Shown here: positions 5,602 through 11,802 of the stretch, one piece after another
How positions within the stretch are numbered: the first letter of the stretch is position 1
Layout of the letters: each line of letters begins with the position of its first letter
From: DAOTUB01 sp034437455
Lineage (GTDB): Bacteria > Chloroflexota > Anaerolineae > B4-G1
Length of the DNA stretch: 11,802 nt
NCBI GenBank assembly: GCA_034437455.1
Contig: DAOTUB010000054.1
Location: forward strand, 1 to 11,802
Reading direction: 5' to 3'
The notes under the pieces: generated by a model
Told to the model about the DNA's origin: nothing
Seen by the model: the letters and a program-made list of their open reading frames with translations, nothing else
The model's database searches: none
Made by a program: the position numbers and the translations under genes

Positions 5602-7293
5602 TCAGGTGCGCAATTCCAACACCTCGTACACCTTGACCGGCTCGACGCGCCCCTTGACCGGCGTCTCGGTCGTCTTGCCGACGACGACGCGGTCGGCGAC
5701 GCGCTCGTAGGTGGCGTCGGAGATGAGGATGTTGGTGCCCAGGTCGCGGTTCAGGCTTTCGATGCGGCTGGCGACGTTGGGCGGGTCGCCGATGGGGGTG
5801 TACTCGGCGCGGGCCTCGCTGCCGATGCTGCCGACCACTGCCACCCCGGTATGGATGCCAAAGCCGGTGCGCAGCTCGAAAGCGCCCGCGATGCGCCGGA
5901 TCGCGTTGAACTCGGCCAGCAGCTTGTGGGCTTCCAGCGCCGCCTCGACGGCGTGGCGGGCGTGGTCGGGATCGGCCAGCGGCGCGCCAAAGAGCACCAG
6001 CACGCCGTCGCCGGTGTAGCGGGTGATGGTGCCGCCGTGCTTGATGAGCACCTGGACCAAGTTTTCGTAATAGGCGTTGAGTGTCTGAATAACCTCTTCG
6101 GGAGGCGTGCTCTCGCACCAGGTGGTGAAATCTCGCACATCGGTGAAGGCGATGGTCAGCTCGCGCCGCTCTCCGCCCAGGTGGATCTGACCATTGAGGA
6201 TGCCGTCGCGCACGGCGGCGCTGACGTAACGCCCAAAGGCGGTTTTGATCTGCTCCTGCTTGGCCAACTCTGTCGTCATCGCGTTAAAGTGCAATCCCAG
6301 ATCGGCCATCTCGTCGCTGGTGCTGGGCTGCGCGCGGGCGGTCATATTTCCTTCCGCCACGGAGCTCATCACCTGTCCCAGTTCCTGCACCGGCGTCAGG
6401 ACGCTGCGCACCAGCAACATGGCCAATGTCACGGCGATGCCACCGGAGAAGAGCATGACTGCCCCGGTGAGCAGCAGGCTGGTGACGGGATCGCCGCCCT
6501 GTATCACGGCCTGGCTGTACCCAAAGACGCCCAACGTAACCAGCGGCACGATCATGATCGGCAGGATGAGCACCGGCAATTTGAGCGGCATCCGAAATCG
6601 CCGCACCTGGGGATGATCCAGGCTGGCCTGTGCCCCCGACGCCAGCGCGAGCAGAGCGACCGGGTACATCATTCGCTCAAGATAAAGCAGGAAAAAGACC
6701 AACGCGATCGCCACCGTCAAGACCAGGGCAACGGTCCAGCCCTGCAACGCCAGCGCCATGCGGAATTCGATAGACAGGAAAAAGTAGATCGCCTGCGCGG
6801 CATACGCCAGAATCGCGACCAGCATCGTCCAGCCCACCACCATGTGGGAGAAATTGACCGCTTCAACCCAGGCTTGGGTCGCCAGCTTTTCGTCAGGAGA
6901 CTCGCCAGCGATGAAGGCGGCCAGAAAGGCGCGGATGTTGGTGGAGTAGCGATGGTAAAAGACGTAGGCCATGGCGGTCACAAAGGCCACCACGATGGTC
7001 ACCATGCCCGCCACCTCGTACTGGACGAACTGTTTGATGATGCGGGTGATGATCATCGCCACCAGGAACGAGGGCAGGGTGAGCGTCAACTGACCGCGTA
7101 AATAGATCAGGATGATATAGAGTGGGTATCCGCGCCAATGACGCAACAACATCGAGGGGATTGGGTTGCCTGACGCTTGTTTCCGATCGCAATCTCTCAC
7201 GTCGCCTCCTTGGTCGACCTGCTGCGATTCCATTTTATCACGCCGCTTATCCTCTGTCAAAGCCGCGAGGGAGTTGGAGGGATGGTTGGTCAT
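5602..7293 (-). CDS. Membrane-bound class III adenylate/guanylate cyclase with HAMP domain
   Basis: A 563-residue protein that should convert ATP or GTP to a cyclic nucleotide at the cytoplasmic face of the membrane. Six hydrophobic segments are visible at about 57-83, 95-113, 151-172, 185-206, 238-260 and 272-296. A HAMP linker follows (about 296-348, LTPVQELGQVMSSVAEGNMTAR), then a short connector (KTAFGRYVSAAVRDG) and the catalytic domain at about 371-560. Metal-binding Asp residues are D385 in AFTDVRDFT and D429 in YTGDGVLVLFG. The transition-state residues N506 and R510 lie in IGDPPNVASRIE. The substrate-choosing Lys that usually precedes xIGD is Arg425 here (TITRYTGD), so base preference is uncertain. 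The ATG overlaps the preceding stop as ATGA (7290-7293), which is why this start is chosen over Met21. No input-sensor domain beyond the TM bundle is seen. Confidence 0.9.
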   Translation of the reverse strand: MTNHPSNSLAALTEDKRRDKMESQQVDQGGDVRDCDRKQASGNPIPSMLLRHWRGYPLYIILIYLRGQLTLTLPSFLVAMIITRIIKQFVQYEVAGMVTIVVAFVTAMAYVFYHRYSTNIRAFLAAFIAGESPDEKLATQAWVEAVNFSHMVVGWTMLVAILAYAAQAIYFFLSIEFRMALALQGWTVALVLTVAIALVFFLLYLERMMYPVALLALASGAQASLDHPQVRRFRMPLKLPVLILPIMIVPLVTLGVFGYSQAVIQGGDPVTSLLLTGAVMLFSGGIAVTLAMLLVRSVLTPVQELGQVMSSVAEGNMTARAQPSTSDEMADLGLHFNAMTTELAKQEQIKTAFGRYVSAAVRDGILNGQIHLGGERRELTIAFTDVRDFTTWCESTPPEEVIQTLNAYYENLVQVLIKHGGTITRYTGDGVLVLFGAPLADPDHARHAVEAALEAHKLLAEFNAIRRIAGAFELRTGFGIHTGVAVVGSIGSEARAEYTPIGDPPNVASRIESLNRDLGTNILISDATYERVADRVVVGKTTETPVKGRVEPVKVYEVLELRT

Positions 7294-9854
7294 GGAGAGA
7301 CAATCGTCCAGGCGCCGAGGGGAACCTCGGGGCCAAGCCGCTCGTCGAGGGCCAGGAGTGGAGCCTGGGTGAAATGATCGTAGACGACGAGAGAGCCGAT
7401 GACAGGGCCGGGCGGAGCGTCGTCGGGGATGGTCAGCCGGTGCGGGTCAAAGACAGCCGAGCTGCGGATCCACTTGAAGGTAGGAATCGCGCCCAGGGCT
7501 GGCACCTTGTCGTCGGCGTCGAGACCGACGAGGGACGCGGAGACGATGTAATCCCGCTCCAGGGGCCGCGCTCCGAGAAAGTGGAGGCCCAGCGTGACGT
7601 TGGTTCCCGGCTCCAGTTCGCCGGACGGTCCATCGAAGCCGACCAGCACCAGCGCGTCGCCCAGGGGAACGTAGCGTTCTCCAGAAGCAGGCGAGCGCAG
7701 CGGGACGGATCCGCCCAAAAGCAGGTTCCAGCGGTGGGGCCGATCGCCATCGAGCAACGCGACGCGAGCGGGCGCGGCGTGGAGATCGAAAGCGACGGTG
7801 GCGTACTGGTCGCGCTCCAGCAATGGGACGTGGCCCTGGCCAAGCACTGTGCCGCTTTCATCCAGCAGTTGCAGCGCCGCCGCTGCGCCCGGGCCCGCCC
7901 AGTGGAGATAGAGCCGCATCTGGTCGGGCAAGCCGGTGTCATAGTCGGCACCGATCAGCGTGGGGCCACCAGCGAAGCGCGCAAAGTGCGGATGGCTAGT
8001 AACGGGTCGCGTGGTGGATGGCTGAAGGCGCACGGTGGTCAATGGCACGGAATTGGATCCGTCGGCGGTGGCGAGCCGACCATCCGGCAAGTAAGCGCCG
8101 ACGACGAGGGCATAGTCTCCTGGAGGAGCGTGGAGCAGCGGGTAGACGACGAATCGCTCCGTGACAATCTCGCCGCGAGTGAGACGACTCGCCGCGTGGC
8201 GAGGATCCCGCGTGACACTCCACAGTCGCCCGTCGGGGCCGATCAGGTGGGCGAAGAGGGCGACGTCGGCCGTGGGGGTGACGACGGGCGACCAGGCCAG
8301 CGTCAGCACAAGCGATCGAGTGGGCTCGATTTTGTCCGTCTCCAGCCGGTAGCCGAGCAGCGCGATCTGCTTGCCCAGGATGACGTCAAGCCGAGCCAAG
8401 CCGGTAGGTGAATCAGTGACAGGTTCGGTATGGACGAGAAACGCTTCTCCCAACGGATCAAAGCGATAGGGCAGGCCAGCGTATTCTTGTTCAAAGTAAT
8501 TCACGACGACGACTGGTTCTTGTGGGATGTATTCCCCGATCTTGCTCACCCAGGTCTGCGCCAACGGCTCGCCGCTGGGAGCGACGTACTTGTTGAGTAC
8601 ATCTGGACGCAATCCCTCGACTTTTTGCAAATACCGCATCGGCGTGAACCAATGCCAGTTCGAGAGAATGACCGCGTCGGTAGGAGCCTCGCGCAGCAGA
8701 GTCTCGGCATCGACGCGAGTATCTCGGCTTGCGGAAAGTTCGCGGTAACTGGGAAAGCGAGCAACGAGATTGACCGCGCCAGCGATCAGGATAATGAACA
8801 ATGAACAATGAACAATGAACGATGGCAAGCGATTTGAGATTTTTGATTTGAGGCTTGAAATTTCGCCGAAAGGAGTGGCTACTAGGAAAGCGAGCGAGAC
8901 GTAGGCCGGAATTTCGTACTCGACGGTCTGGGGGGCGTCGTAGGTGAGGTTGACGGCGGTGTGGATGAGAAAGCTGCCAAGCAGCAAGAACGCCAGTTTG
9001 CGATCGCGCCGAAGGAGAAGCAACGCGCCGACGAGCGCAGCCAGGAGAAGCGTCGGGTTGAACTGAAAGCGCAGCAGCGTGGGCAATATTGCCAAGCGGT
9101 CGAAAAGATTGAGCGCGAACATGTCGCTCCGAAAGCCGAGGGCCAGGACGCGCTCCAGAAAGCCGGGTAACGTAGACAACTCTGGTGGACCACGCAAGGG
9201 CAAGTAGACCAGCACGATCAAACCAAAGACAAAAACGGCCATAGGTTTGCGCCAGCGGTGAGGTTGGCGCAGGAGACCAGGATCAACGAGAATAAGATAG
9301 ATAACAAAGATAAAAGCGGGAAAGATGAGCGAGGAATGGTGGGCGAGACCCAGGGATAGAGCCGCCGCGAGAGTGATGAGGCGACGATCTTGAGTGTATT
9401 GCGTATTGCGTAAGGCGTAATTTGTCAAAACGTTGAGAGAGAGAGCAGTGAAAAAGGCAGTGAGGGGACGAATGCTGGCGGTCGTCGCCGTGGCCCAGAA
9501 GGTGGTAGCGGAACTAAGCGTCATCGCGGCGGCTAGCCCGCCCCAGATGGAATTGGTCAATTGGCGGGCTGTGCGGAACACGAGGGCGACGGTAGCAGCG
9601 GCGGTGACAGCCGAGAAAAAGTTCACACGCCATGCTGGGTTGGGTCCCAGCGGCAACCGAGCAAAGAGCCAACCTAGCATCGTGTAGAGCGGATAGCCTG
9701 GCGAGTGGGCCACGCCCGCAGTCGCTGCGACGTACTGGAATTCTCCCGAGTCGGCGGGAAGAACGTCAGGGAGCAGCGTGGCGGTGTAGAGCGCCAGGAA
9801 AGCGAAAAAGATGGCGAAAGACGAAGGACGAAGAATGGATTGGGATTTGCTCAT
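7290..9854 (-). CDS. DUF2723 membrane protein, GT-C/POMT-like glycosyltransferase
   Basis: An 854-residue protein. The N-terminal half (to about 365) is polytopic, and the C-terminal half is soluble and beta-rich, presumably outside the membrane. It starts with the DUF2723 signature: a first TM helix, then DSGEF (35-39) in the first outer loop with the acidic residues expected of GT-C enzymes, then AHSPGYPLYTMLG (49-61). The family is related to protein O-mannosyltransferases that use lipid-linked sugars; donor and acceptor here are unknown. The ATG at 9852-9854 overlaps the upstream stop as ATGA and is preferred to GTG at 9878. Three oddities come from heptamer repeats inside the frame: LRPSSFAIF at the N-terminus, YALRNTQYTQ (147-155) between TM helices, and LKSKISNRLPSFIVHCSLFII (335-355) entering a TM helix. 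Confidence 0.85.
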   Translation of the reverse strand: MSKSQSILRPSSFAIFFAFLALYTATLLPDVLPADSGEFQYVAATAGVAHSPGYPLYTMLGWLFARLPLGPNPAWRVNFFSAVTAAATVALVFRTARQLTNSIWGGLAAAMTLSSATTFWATATTASIRPLTAFFTALSLNVLTNYALRNTQYTQDRRLITLAAALSLGLAHHSSLIFPAFIFVIYLILVDPGLLRQPHRWRKPMAVFVFGLIVLVYLPLRGPPELSTLPGFLERVLALGFRSDMFALNLFDRLAILPTLLRFQFNPTLLLAALVGALLLLRRDRKLAFLLLGSFLIHTAVNLTYDAPQTVEYEIPAYVSLAFLVATPFGEISSLKSKISNRLPSFIVHCSLFIILIAGAVNLVARFPSYRELSASRDTRVDAETLLREAPTDAVILSNWHWFTPMRYLQKVEGLRPDVLNKYVAPSGEPLAQTWVSKIGEYIPQEPVVVVNYFEQEYAGLPYRFDPLGEAFLVHTEPVTDSPTGLARLDVILGKQIALLGYRLETDKIEPTRSLVLTLAWSPVVTPTADVALFAHLIGPDGRLWSVTRDPRHAASRLTRGEIVTERFVVYPLLHAPPGDYALVVGAYLPDGRLATADGSNSVPLTTVRLQPSTTRPVTSHPHFARFAGGPTLIGADYDTGLPDQMRLYLHWAGPGAAAALQLLDESGTVLGQGHVPLLERDQYATVAFDLHAAPARVALLDGDRPHRWNLLLGGSVPLRSPASGERYVPLGDALVLVGFDGPSGELEPGTNVTLGLHFLGARPLERDYIVSASLVGLDADDKVPALGAIPTFKWIRSSAVFDPHRLTIPDDAPPGPVIGSLVVYDHFTQAPLLALDERLGPEVPLGAWTIVSP
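8793..8820. repeat. Perfect heptamer array (AATGAAC)x4 in the DUF2723 gene
   Basis: Four exact copies of AATGAAC, 28 bp, inside the reading frame of the DUF2723 gene. The coding strand gives FIVHCSLFII, which forms the start of a transmembrane helix. Gain or loss of one unit would shift the frame. Confidence 0.9.
8830..8864. repeat. Low-complexity GATTTGA-type repeat in the DUF2723 gene
   Basis: GATTTGA is repeated with a T-rich spacer. On the coding strand it reads ISSLKSKISN, a polar insert just before the heptamer-encoded helix. It lies 10 bp from the AATGAAC array. Confidence 0.5.
9396..9423. repeat. Heptamer tandem repeat in the DUF2723 gene
   Basis: Units GTATTGC, GTATTGC, GTAAGGC and GTAATTT, encoding NYALRNTQYTQ on the minus strand between two membrane helices. 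Same family as the array at 716-743 in the unrelated RHS gene. Confidence 0.65.
9817..9837. repeat. Heptamer tandem repeat at the start of the DUF2723 gene
   Basis: Units AAAGACG, AAGGACG and AAGAATG. On the coding strand this is LRPSSFAI, residues 8-15, leading into the first membrane helix. Confidence 0.45.
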
Positions 9855-10888
9855 GGGGTGGGATGTTTGAGCGCCCACAATCGTTCGGCCAGAGCGCGGA
9901 GTGATTCATAGCCGTGGCGGCCTCGGTCTGTGACGACGCGGGCCAGGCTCTCTGGCACGGCCTCGATTCCGTTGAACGCGCCGCTGATCGCGCCTGCAAT
10001 CGCGCCAGTGGTGTCCACGTCGCCGCCCTGGGCGATGACAAAGCGCACCGTCTCACCATAATCGGCAGGGGTGCGCAGGAAGGCGTAGAGACAGACGAGG
10101 ACAGTGGGGACGACGAAGGGACTGATGCCGGGCCAATCGGGCCTCCGTCCGGGGGGAAGCCCGGCGTGGCGGATCTCTTGCACGGCGGTGGCCTCGTCCA
10201 TCGCCAGCCAGCGGGGGAGGGTTTCGATGAGCGCGGCAAATGCGGATTGTTCCAATCCGTGGGCGTGGTAGGGACGCGCCAGGTCGGCGACGAAACGGAT
10301 GAAGGAATCGGCGTCTATCGCGTCGTGGCTCACGCTGTAGGCGACGGCGGCGGAGATGGCGATCGCTCCGGCCAGACAGCGTGGGTCGGCGTGGGTGATG
10401 CGGCTCACGTCGGCAGCGACGCGGGCGAGAGCAGCAAGGTCGTCGTAGAGCCACAGTCCCAGGGGAGCGGTGCGCATCGCAGAGCCGTTGCCGGCGCTGG
10501 GGGCCGGCGTACCCGATTCGCGCCAGGATACGCCCGCCATCAATCGCTGCGCCGCTTCGGTAGTGGCGCGTCCTCGTCCGACGATCTCGCTTTCCCGCCA
10601 GAGGGAGGCGAAGCCGGTCGCAATGTCTCCGGCATCCACCCGGCCCCGTTCGACCAGCGAGGTCAGGATGGCGCGCATCATCTGCGTGTCGTCGGTGTAC
10701 TGGCCAGGCGGGAAGAGACCGCAGGGATGAGGAGTGAATTGCCTGGGGAAAGGAGTAACAGCGGCGGCAGTCTGCACGGCAGGTCGCCCCTCGACCGGAA
10801 AGCCCAACGCATCGCCAACCGCCTGGCCGAGAATACAGCCTGTGAAGCGGTCAATTGAGCAAGCTGCAGAATTGCTTGATTTCTTCAC
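9851..10888 (-). CDS. ADP-ribosylglycohydrolase-family protein (DraG/ARH type)
   Basis: A 345-residue cytoplasmic enzyme expected to remove ADP-ribose from a protein or small molecule, using a dinuclear Mg centre. From the GTG start, GCILGQAVGDALG lies at 17-29 and QYTDDTQM, a metal-binding motif, at about 63-70. GNGSAMR is at 133-139, ITHADPR at about 164-170, and the C-terminal metal motif GGDVDTTGA at 288-296. All the usual acidic ligands appear present. The frame is open back to TTG at 10963, deep in the upstream methyltransferase. GTG at 10886-10888 is chosen because it overlaps the methyltransferase stop as GTGA, and the family motif GxxxGxAxGD begins soon after. The stop at 9851-9853 overlaps the next start. 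No ADP-ribosyltransferase partner is seen in the window. Confidence 0.88.
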   Translation of the reverse strand: MKKSSNSAACSIDRFTGCILGQAVGDALGFPVEGRPAVQTAAAVTPFPRQFTPHPCGLFPPGQYTDDTQMMRAILTSLVERGRVDAGDIATGFASLWRESEIVGRGRATTEAAQRLMAGVSWRESGTPAPSAGNGSAMRTAPLGLWLYDDLAALARVAADVSRITHADPRCLAGAIAISAAVAYSVSHDAIDADSFIRFVADLARPYHAHGLEQSAFAALIETLPRWLAMDEATAVQEIRHAGLPPGRRPDWPGISPFVVPTVLVCLYAFLRTPADYGETVRFVIAQGGDVDTTGAIAGAISGAFNGIEAVPESLARVVTDRGRHGYESLRALAERLWALKHPTP

Positions 10889-11559
10889 GCCTTTTTCCAC
10901 ACGATGGAATAGCGCCACAGCAGATGCTTTCGCACCCTGGTTCCTGGCAGTGCGGTTGCACAAACCTGACGTATTTGAGACAAGGTCAGATAAGAATCAT
11001 TTTGCCCGTGCTGTGCCCATGCCTCTCGTGCCTGGCGCGATTCTCTCAATCGGCCAGTTTTGATCCAGCTCAATATGAGGTGCACGGGCACTGCCGCCAG
11101 TTCTGTGAGCGCGTCAGACAGGCCCTCTGGTTGGAATAGATCGAGGATCAACAACATGCCATTCGCCCGTAGCGCGTTCTTCATCCTGGTCAAGGTTTCT
11201 TCGAGCGGCAGATGGTGCAGCGTGGCGATGGAGGCAATGCAATCGAACTGATCCACAGACAATTCCCACGTTATCACGTCAGCCACCTGAAAGTCAATGT
11301 TGGGATACTGTTTCGAGCGTCCTTGGGCGATCTCGATCATACGCGGCGACAGGTCCAGTGCGAGCACGCGCTCCGAACGTTGCGCCAGGTGTCGTGAAAA
11401 CGCACCGGTGCCACAACCAATGTCAAGCGCATCCGTACAACGCACCGAGATTTGCTTCAAAAGAAAATCATGATAGTGGCTGTTGTGGCTCCAGCCATCT
11501 GTCGGGAGTAGCGCGATGTGGTCAAAGTCAGCTCGGATCGCAGACGTGGATTCAGTCAT
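10885..11559 (-). CDS. Class I SAM-dependent methyltransferase
   Basis: A 224-residue protein with a Rossmann methyltransferase fold. Motif I is LDIGCGTGAF (45-54). The acidic residue closing strand 2 is in LALDLSPRMI (D69), followed by VADVITWEL (92-100) and then a strand with FDCIASIATLHHL (106-117). These are the methyltransferase 11/12-type signatures. The substrate cannot be told; small molecules, lipids or tRNA are all possible. The ATG at 11557-11559 is chosen because GAGGAGGAG (11567-11575) lies about 7 nt upstream. The ATG at 11577 sits inside that ribosome site and is unlikely. This is the first gene of the operon and its stop overlaps the next start as GTGA (10885-10888). Confidence 0.88.
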   Translation of the reverse strand: MTESTSAIRADFDHIALLPTDGWSHNSHYHDFLLKQISVRCTDALDIGCGTGAFSRHLAQRSERVLALDLSPRMIEIAQGRSKQYPNIDFQVADVITWELSVDQFDCIASIATLHHLPLEETLTRMKNALRANGMLLILDLFQPEGLSDALTELAAVPVHLILSWIKTGRLRESRQAREAWAQHGQNDSYLTLSQIRQVCATALPGTRVRKHLLWRYSIVWKKA

Positions 11560-11566
11560 TGGCGTT

Positions 11567-11575
11567 CTCCTCCTC
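11567..11575 (-). promoter_or_regulatory. Ribosome binding site of the methyltransferase
   Basis: GAGGAGGAG with 7 nt to the ATG at 11557-11559. It decides the start codon and partly overlaps the predicted transcription start, so only its 3' part may be present in the mRNA. Confidence 0.75.
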
Positions 11576-11577
11576 AT

Positions 11578-11606
11578 ACTATACGTGAAGCTTGGGATTC
11601 TGTCAA
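11578..11606 (-). promoter_or_regulatory. Sigma-70-type promoter of the five-gene operon
   Basis: On the minus strand TTGACA (11601-11606) and TATAGT (11578-11583) are separated by exactly 17 nt. The -35 is perfect and the -10 has one change from consensus. Transcription would start near 11571, leaving a leader of about 12 nt that still holds AGGAG before the ATG at 11559. Confidence 0.75.
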
Positions 11607-11646
11607 TTCGCCGGCCGCCGATTGCAAATTCTGGATTGCGAGGTAG

Positions 11647-11802
11647 AATGGGGCGGCAGAAGAGGCAAAAAGCAAGGAGACCTACCAGATCGGTGGGCTC
11701 AACTTGCTGCTGAACTATGTGGAGCGCATAGGCCTGGTGGAGAGCGTGAACCGCCGCTGTCCTCGGGATGGAGAGATGTCCGATGGCACGGTGATTGCCG
11801 TG
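11647..11802 (+). CDS. DUF4277-type (IS1634-like) transposase, 5' part, start disturbed
   Basis: The frame encodes ETYQIGGLNLLLNYVERIGL, VESVNRRCPRD and GEMSDGTVIAV and runs off the right edge. This resembles the N-terminal DUF4277 domain of IS1634-like transposases (xYQIGxLxLLxxxxERIGL with a later xGTVIA). No start codon lies in this frame after TAG (11644-11646). An ATG at 11648 in the neighbouring frame reads MGRQKRQKA, a basic leader typical of such proteins. One extra base near 11671-11673 would join it to KETYQIGG. So the copy is either frameshifted or contains a sequence error. It diverges from the methyltransferase operon, and its left IS end must lie in 11607-11647, close to the operon promoter. 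Confidence 0.6.

Noticed and set aside
5566..7101. Long plus-strand open frame of 511 codons
   Set aside because: It lies wholly opposite the cyclase, whose domains and catalytic residues are plain. The antisense product has a biased His/Asp/Gly composition and no recognisable domain.
7122..8411. Plus-strand open frame of 429 codons
   Set aside because: It is antisense to the DUF2723 gene and the cyclase start, with biased composition and no motif.
10889..10963. N-terminal extension of the ADP-ribosylglycohydrolase from TTG 10963
   Set aside because: It would overlap 79 nt of the methyltransferase, has no ribosome site, and adds residues outside the family domain. GTG 10888 with the GTGA overlap is a better start.
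11622..11649. Promoter TTGCAA-N16-TAGAAT for the divergent transposase
   Set aside because: Both boxes are weak, and the -10 overlaps the ATG at 11648, so it would not fit that start. It is not strong enough to annotate.

Overview
The window reads as a high-GC bacterial chromosome segment, most likely from a Chloroflexota (Anaerolineae/Caldilineae-like) organism. The grounds are circumstantial: a surface RHS protein with a Thr/Pro-rich stalk followed by an IFLPLAARN-type motif, heptamer tandem repeats that encode in-frame peptides such as YALRNTQY, a DUF2723 membrane glycosyltransferase with a long extracytoplasmic tail, and a DUF4277-type transposase. No marker gene fixes the taxonomy.

Region 1 (1-4028). 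A short C-terminal coding tail enters from the left edge on the plus strand. It converges with a large minus-strand RHS/YD-repeat gene that appears broken. The gene starts at about 4014, where a good Shine-Dalgarno now precedes ACG instead of ATG. It carries a signal peptide, changes frame near 3787, runs as a 1094-codon frame to 503, changes frame again near 525, and ends at 108 inside a heptamer repeat. No RHS core signature or toxin tip is visible.

Region 2 (about 4029-5215) is an AT-richer mosaic of debris with no intact gene. It holds an open frame without a start (about 4151-4348) and the 5' end of a degraded integrase-type transposase (from 4364). That transposase is split by a 161-bp MITE-like element (4427-4587) with 23-bp terminal inverted repeats and a perfect 9-bp target duplication. 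Further right are a 3' tRNA fragment (5134-5175, probably tRNA-Phe from the anticodon loop to the discriminator base) and an intrinsic terminator (5180-5210). The tRNA fragment looks like an integration scar.

Region 3 (5220-11606) is a compact minus-strand operon of five genes: class I SAM methyltransferase, ADP-ribosylglycohydrolase-family protein, DUF2723 GT-C-type membrane protein, six-TM HAMP class III nucleotide cyclase, and alkyltransferase-like (ATL) protein. Start codons chosen by stop/start overlap give GTGA, ATGA, ATGA and a 4-nt gap, so the whole set looks translationally coupled. Upstream is a near-consensus promoter (TTGACA-N17-TATAGT) that leaves a leader of only about 12 nt. 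The terminator at 5180-5210 closes the unit. The products span small-molecule or RNA/protein methylation, ADP-ribose removal, surface glycosylation, cyclic-nucleotide signalling and alkyl-damage recognition. The sequence alone does not show that they form one pathway.

Region 4 (11607-11802). A divergent DUF4277-type transposase begins and runs off the right edge. Its reading frame lacks a usable start unless one base is restored.

The strongest unusual points are the MITE inside a restorable ORF, the tRNA-3' attachment-like scar, the overlap-linked operon, the multiply broken RHS gene, and the heptamer arrays embedded in reading frames.
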